Assembly (NCBI GenBank): GCA_902796565.1
Contig: CADBPP010000115.1
Coordinates: forward strand, 1 to 7,131
Length of the DNA: 7,131 nt
From: an uncultured Eubacteriales bacterium
GTDB taxonomy: Bacteria > Bacillota > Clostridia > Eubacteriales > Anaerofustaceae
Direction of reading: 5' to 3'
Shown: positions 6,320 through 7,131 of the stretch, one piece after another
How positions within the stretch are numbered: position 1 is the stretch's first letter
Layout of the letters: every line of letters starts with the position of its first letter
Translations under genes and position numbers: made by a program
Notes under the pieces: generated by a model
What the model saw: only the letters and a program-made list of their open reading frames with translations
The model's database searches: none
Told to the model about the DNA's origin: nothing

Positions 6320-6595
6320 AATGACTGTACACCGCGCTTTGTACCCCCTGCGTCCATCTCATACCCCGGCGTTCACTCGGTTCAGGCAGCTTCGCGGCAC
6401 GCTCCGGTTTCTGCCTGCCGCTGCTTCCTCCCGGACCTGACGGGGTTTACAGATCGGAACTGCACGAAACCCAAACTTCAACGCTCCGGCACAGGGCGAT
6501 AATGTGACCGAAAGGTCCGGGACGCGGGATTCAGTCCTGCTGTAGCGGATTGCAGGTGACAGGGCACCGCTGACTCCCCACCTAGTACAGTCAGC
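6320..6595 (-). ncRNA. ffs: Signal recognition particle RNA, large bacterial (Bacillus/Clostridia) type
   Basis: The minus strand carries the SRP RNA. The S-domain core GTCAGGTCC-GGGA-GGAAGCAGC lies at 6420-6441, with a GNRA tetraloop GGGA (6429-6432) and the GGAAGCAGC asymmetric loop that binds the M domain of Ffh. Around it are segments I recall from the B. subtilis scRNA: AGCGGTGCCCTGT and ACCTGCAATCCGCT near the 5' end (Alu domain), GTTTGGGT in the middle, and GCCTGAACCGAG near the 3' side. The ends pair: TGACTGTAC near the 5' end (6593-6585) with GTACAGTCA near the 3' end (6330-6322). The length of about 275 nt fits the large Alu-containing form. It guides ribosomes making membrane and secreted proteins to FtsY. 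Exact ends are estimated from the promoter and terminal helix. No protein gene fits in this GC-rich stretch. Confidence 0.96.
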
Positions 6596-6599
6596 ATTT

Positions 6600-6628
6600 A
6601 TTATATTGTATTTTGTCTCTTAAGTCAA
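6600..6628 (-). promoter_or_regulatory. Promoter of the SRP RNA gene
   Basis: On the minus strand TTGACT (-35, 6623-6628), an exact 17-bp spacer and TATAAT (-10, 6600-6605) form a near-consensus sigma-A promoter, as expected for a highly expressed stable RNA. It places the RNA start at about 6592-6595, right at the terminal helix. Confidence 0.88.
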
Positions 6629-6632
6629 GAAA

Positions 6633-6664
6633 CGTGGTCCACGCCTCCGGGAATGTGGTAAAAT
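6633..6664 (+). promoter_or_regulatory. Predicted rapZ promoter with overlapping palindrome
   Basis: An extended -10 TGG-TAAAAT (hexamer 6659-6664) lies about 35 bp before the rapZ start. No good -35 hexamer is at the right distance; that place is occupied by an 11-bp palindrome CGTGG-T-CCACG (6633-6643), which could bind a regulator. The start of transcription would be near 6671. Confidence 0.45.
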
Positions 6665-6699
6665 TCATTTGATGACTAAACCTCAGGAGATGGACAGAC

Positions 6700-7131
6700 T
6701 TGAAAGTAGTACTCATTACGGGAATGCTGGCATCCGGAAAAAGCATAGCCCTCAGGGTATTCCAGGATATGGACTACTATGTGATCGACAATATGCCGCC
6801 TTCACTGATACCCAGATTTATGGAACTGGCCGCCAGCGCCACTCCGAAGATAGACAAGGTCGCCTTTGTTATCGATATCAGGGCGGAAGGGCTCTTCAAG
6901 GACATTGACGAAGCCATTGAATACCTCAGGGAAGCAACTATCTTCGACATGCTGTTCATAGACGCCAGCGACGAAGTCCTGATCAGCCGCTACAAACTGA
7001 ACCGCCGCAGACACATCACCTTTGAACAGGACCGCATCTCAGAGGCGATCCGCAAGGAACGGGAGATGCTCGAGCCCCTGAGGGAAGCGGCCAACTACAT
7101 CATAGACACATCCGCCACCACGGAGGCGGAA
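6700..7131 (+). CDS. rapZ: RapZ family nucleotide-binding protein (YvcJ), N-terminal part
   Basis: The open frame runs to the window edge and gives the first 144 of the family's usual 285-290 residues. It opens KVVLITGM, has the P-loop GMLASGKS at 8-15, YYVIDNMPPSLIP at 26-38, IDIR at 58-61, LFIDASDEVLISRYK at 85-99 and RRRH at 102-105, then IRKEREMLEPLREAANYIIDTS, all recognisable in RapZ. In enterobacteria RapZ binds GlmZ RNA and RNase E; in Firmicutes YvcJ binds and hydrolyses GTP and sits with yvcK and whiA. The only in-frame start after the upstream stop (TGA at 6673) is TTG at 6700, supported by AGGAGA at 6685-6690, 9 nt upstream. The P-loop departs from the common GMSGAGKS. A different-frame reading from ATG 6669 is a shadow. 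The 3' half lies beyond the window. Confidence 0.95.
   Translation, partial: MKVVLITGMLASGKSIALRVFQDMDYYVIDNMPPSLIPRFMELAASATPKIDKVAFVIDIRAEGLFKDIDEAIEYLREATIFDMLFIDASDEVLISRYKLNRRRHITFEQDRISEAIRKEREMLEPLREAANYIIDTSATTEAE

Noticed and set aside
5920..6357. 145-codon minus-strand frame running from the SRP RNA into cobO
   Set aside because: It crosses the terminator and lies opposite cobO and the SRP RNA 3' end; no domain or ribosome site.
6320..6595. Cobalamin riboswitch or other regulatory leader on the plus strand before rapZ
   Set aside because: The conserved segments all read on the minus strand as SRP RNA, with a matching promoter and terminator.
6669..6908. 79-codon frame starting at 6669
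   Set aside because: It overlaps rapZ in another frame; the TTG-started frame matches RapZ throughout while this one matches nothing.

Overview
The window looks like ordinary chromosome from an anaerobic, gut- or rumen-type Firmicute (Clostridia/Eubacteriales-like). The evidence is a Bacillus-type large SRP RNA with an Alu domain, strong AGGAGG ribosome sites, LuxS, a LemA/DUF2207 pair, a clostridial-type corrinoid adenosyltransferase and rapZ, together with moderately high GC coding DNA and a hemicellulose-degrading glycosidase. The genus cannot be fixed from sequence alone. I see no transposase, phage gene, CRISPR array or tRNA.

Layout from left to right. (1) The 3' end of a GH51 alpha-L-arabinofuranosidase gene (+) ends at 327 and converges on a minus-strand pair, with a near-symmetrical hairpin terminator between them. 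(2) The minus-strand pair is an SPFH/stomatin-like membrane protein (863-1609) followed by luxS (387-863), joined by a TAATG stop/start overlap. (3) Divergent from it, sharing a roughly 145-bp promoter region in which the two predicted -35 boxes overlap, are lemA (1754-2296) and a DUF2207 membrane protein gene (2296-4755), joined by a TGATG overlap and closed by a strong terminator at 4796-4827. (4) An AT-rich spacer carries the promoter and several small palindromes ahead of a TetR-type regulator (5092-5742), which is followed after 12 bp by a corrinoid adenosyltransferase (5755-6288). (5) A bidirectional hairpin separates this from the convergent SRP RNA gene (about 6595 down to 6320, minus strand), which has a consensus-like promoter. 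(6) Divergent from the SRP RNA is rapZ (+), starting at a TTG at 6700 and cut off by the window end.

How the genes fit together. SPFH, LemA and the DUF2207 protein are all predicted membrane proteins driven from one divergent promoter region, so a joint membrane-maintenance role is plausible but inferred. LuxS belongs to methyl-cycle recycling and AI-2 formation, and its coupling to an SPFH protein is not explained by known pathways. The TetR-corrinoid adenosyltransferase pair suggests protein-based control of B12 adenosylation; I could not recognise a cobalamin riboswitch upstream. SRP RNA and rapZ are housekeeping genes for membrane targeting and for cell-wall or RNA regulation. I did not find a clearly new system. 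The most useful items are the non-coding SRP RNA, the TTG-started rapZ with an unusual P-loop, the TetR-cobO pair and the SPFH/luxS-lemA/DUF2207 divergent locus.
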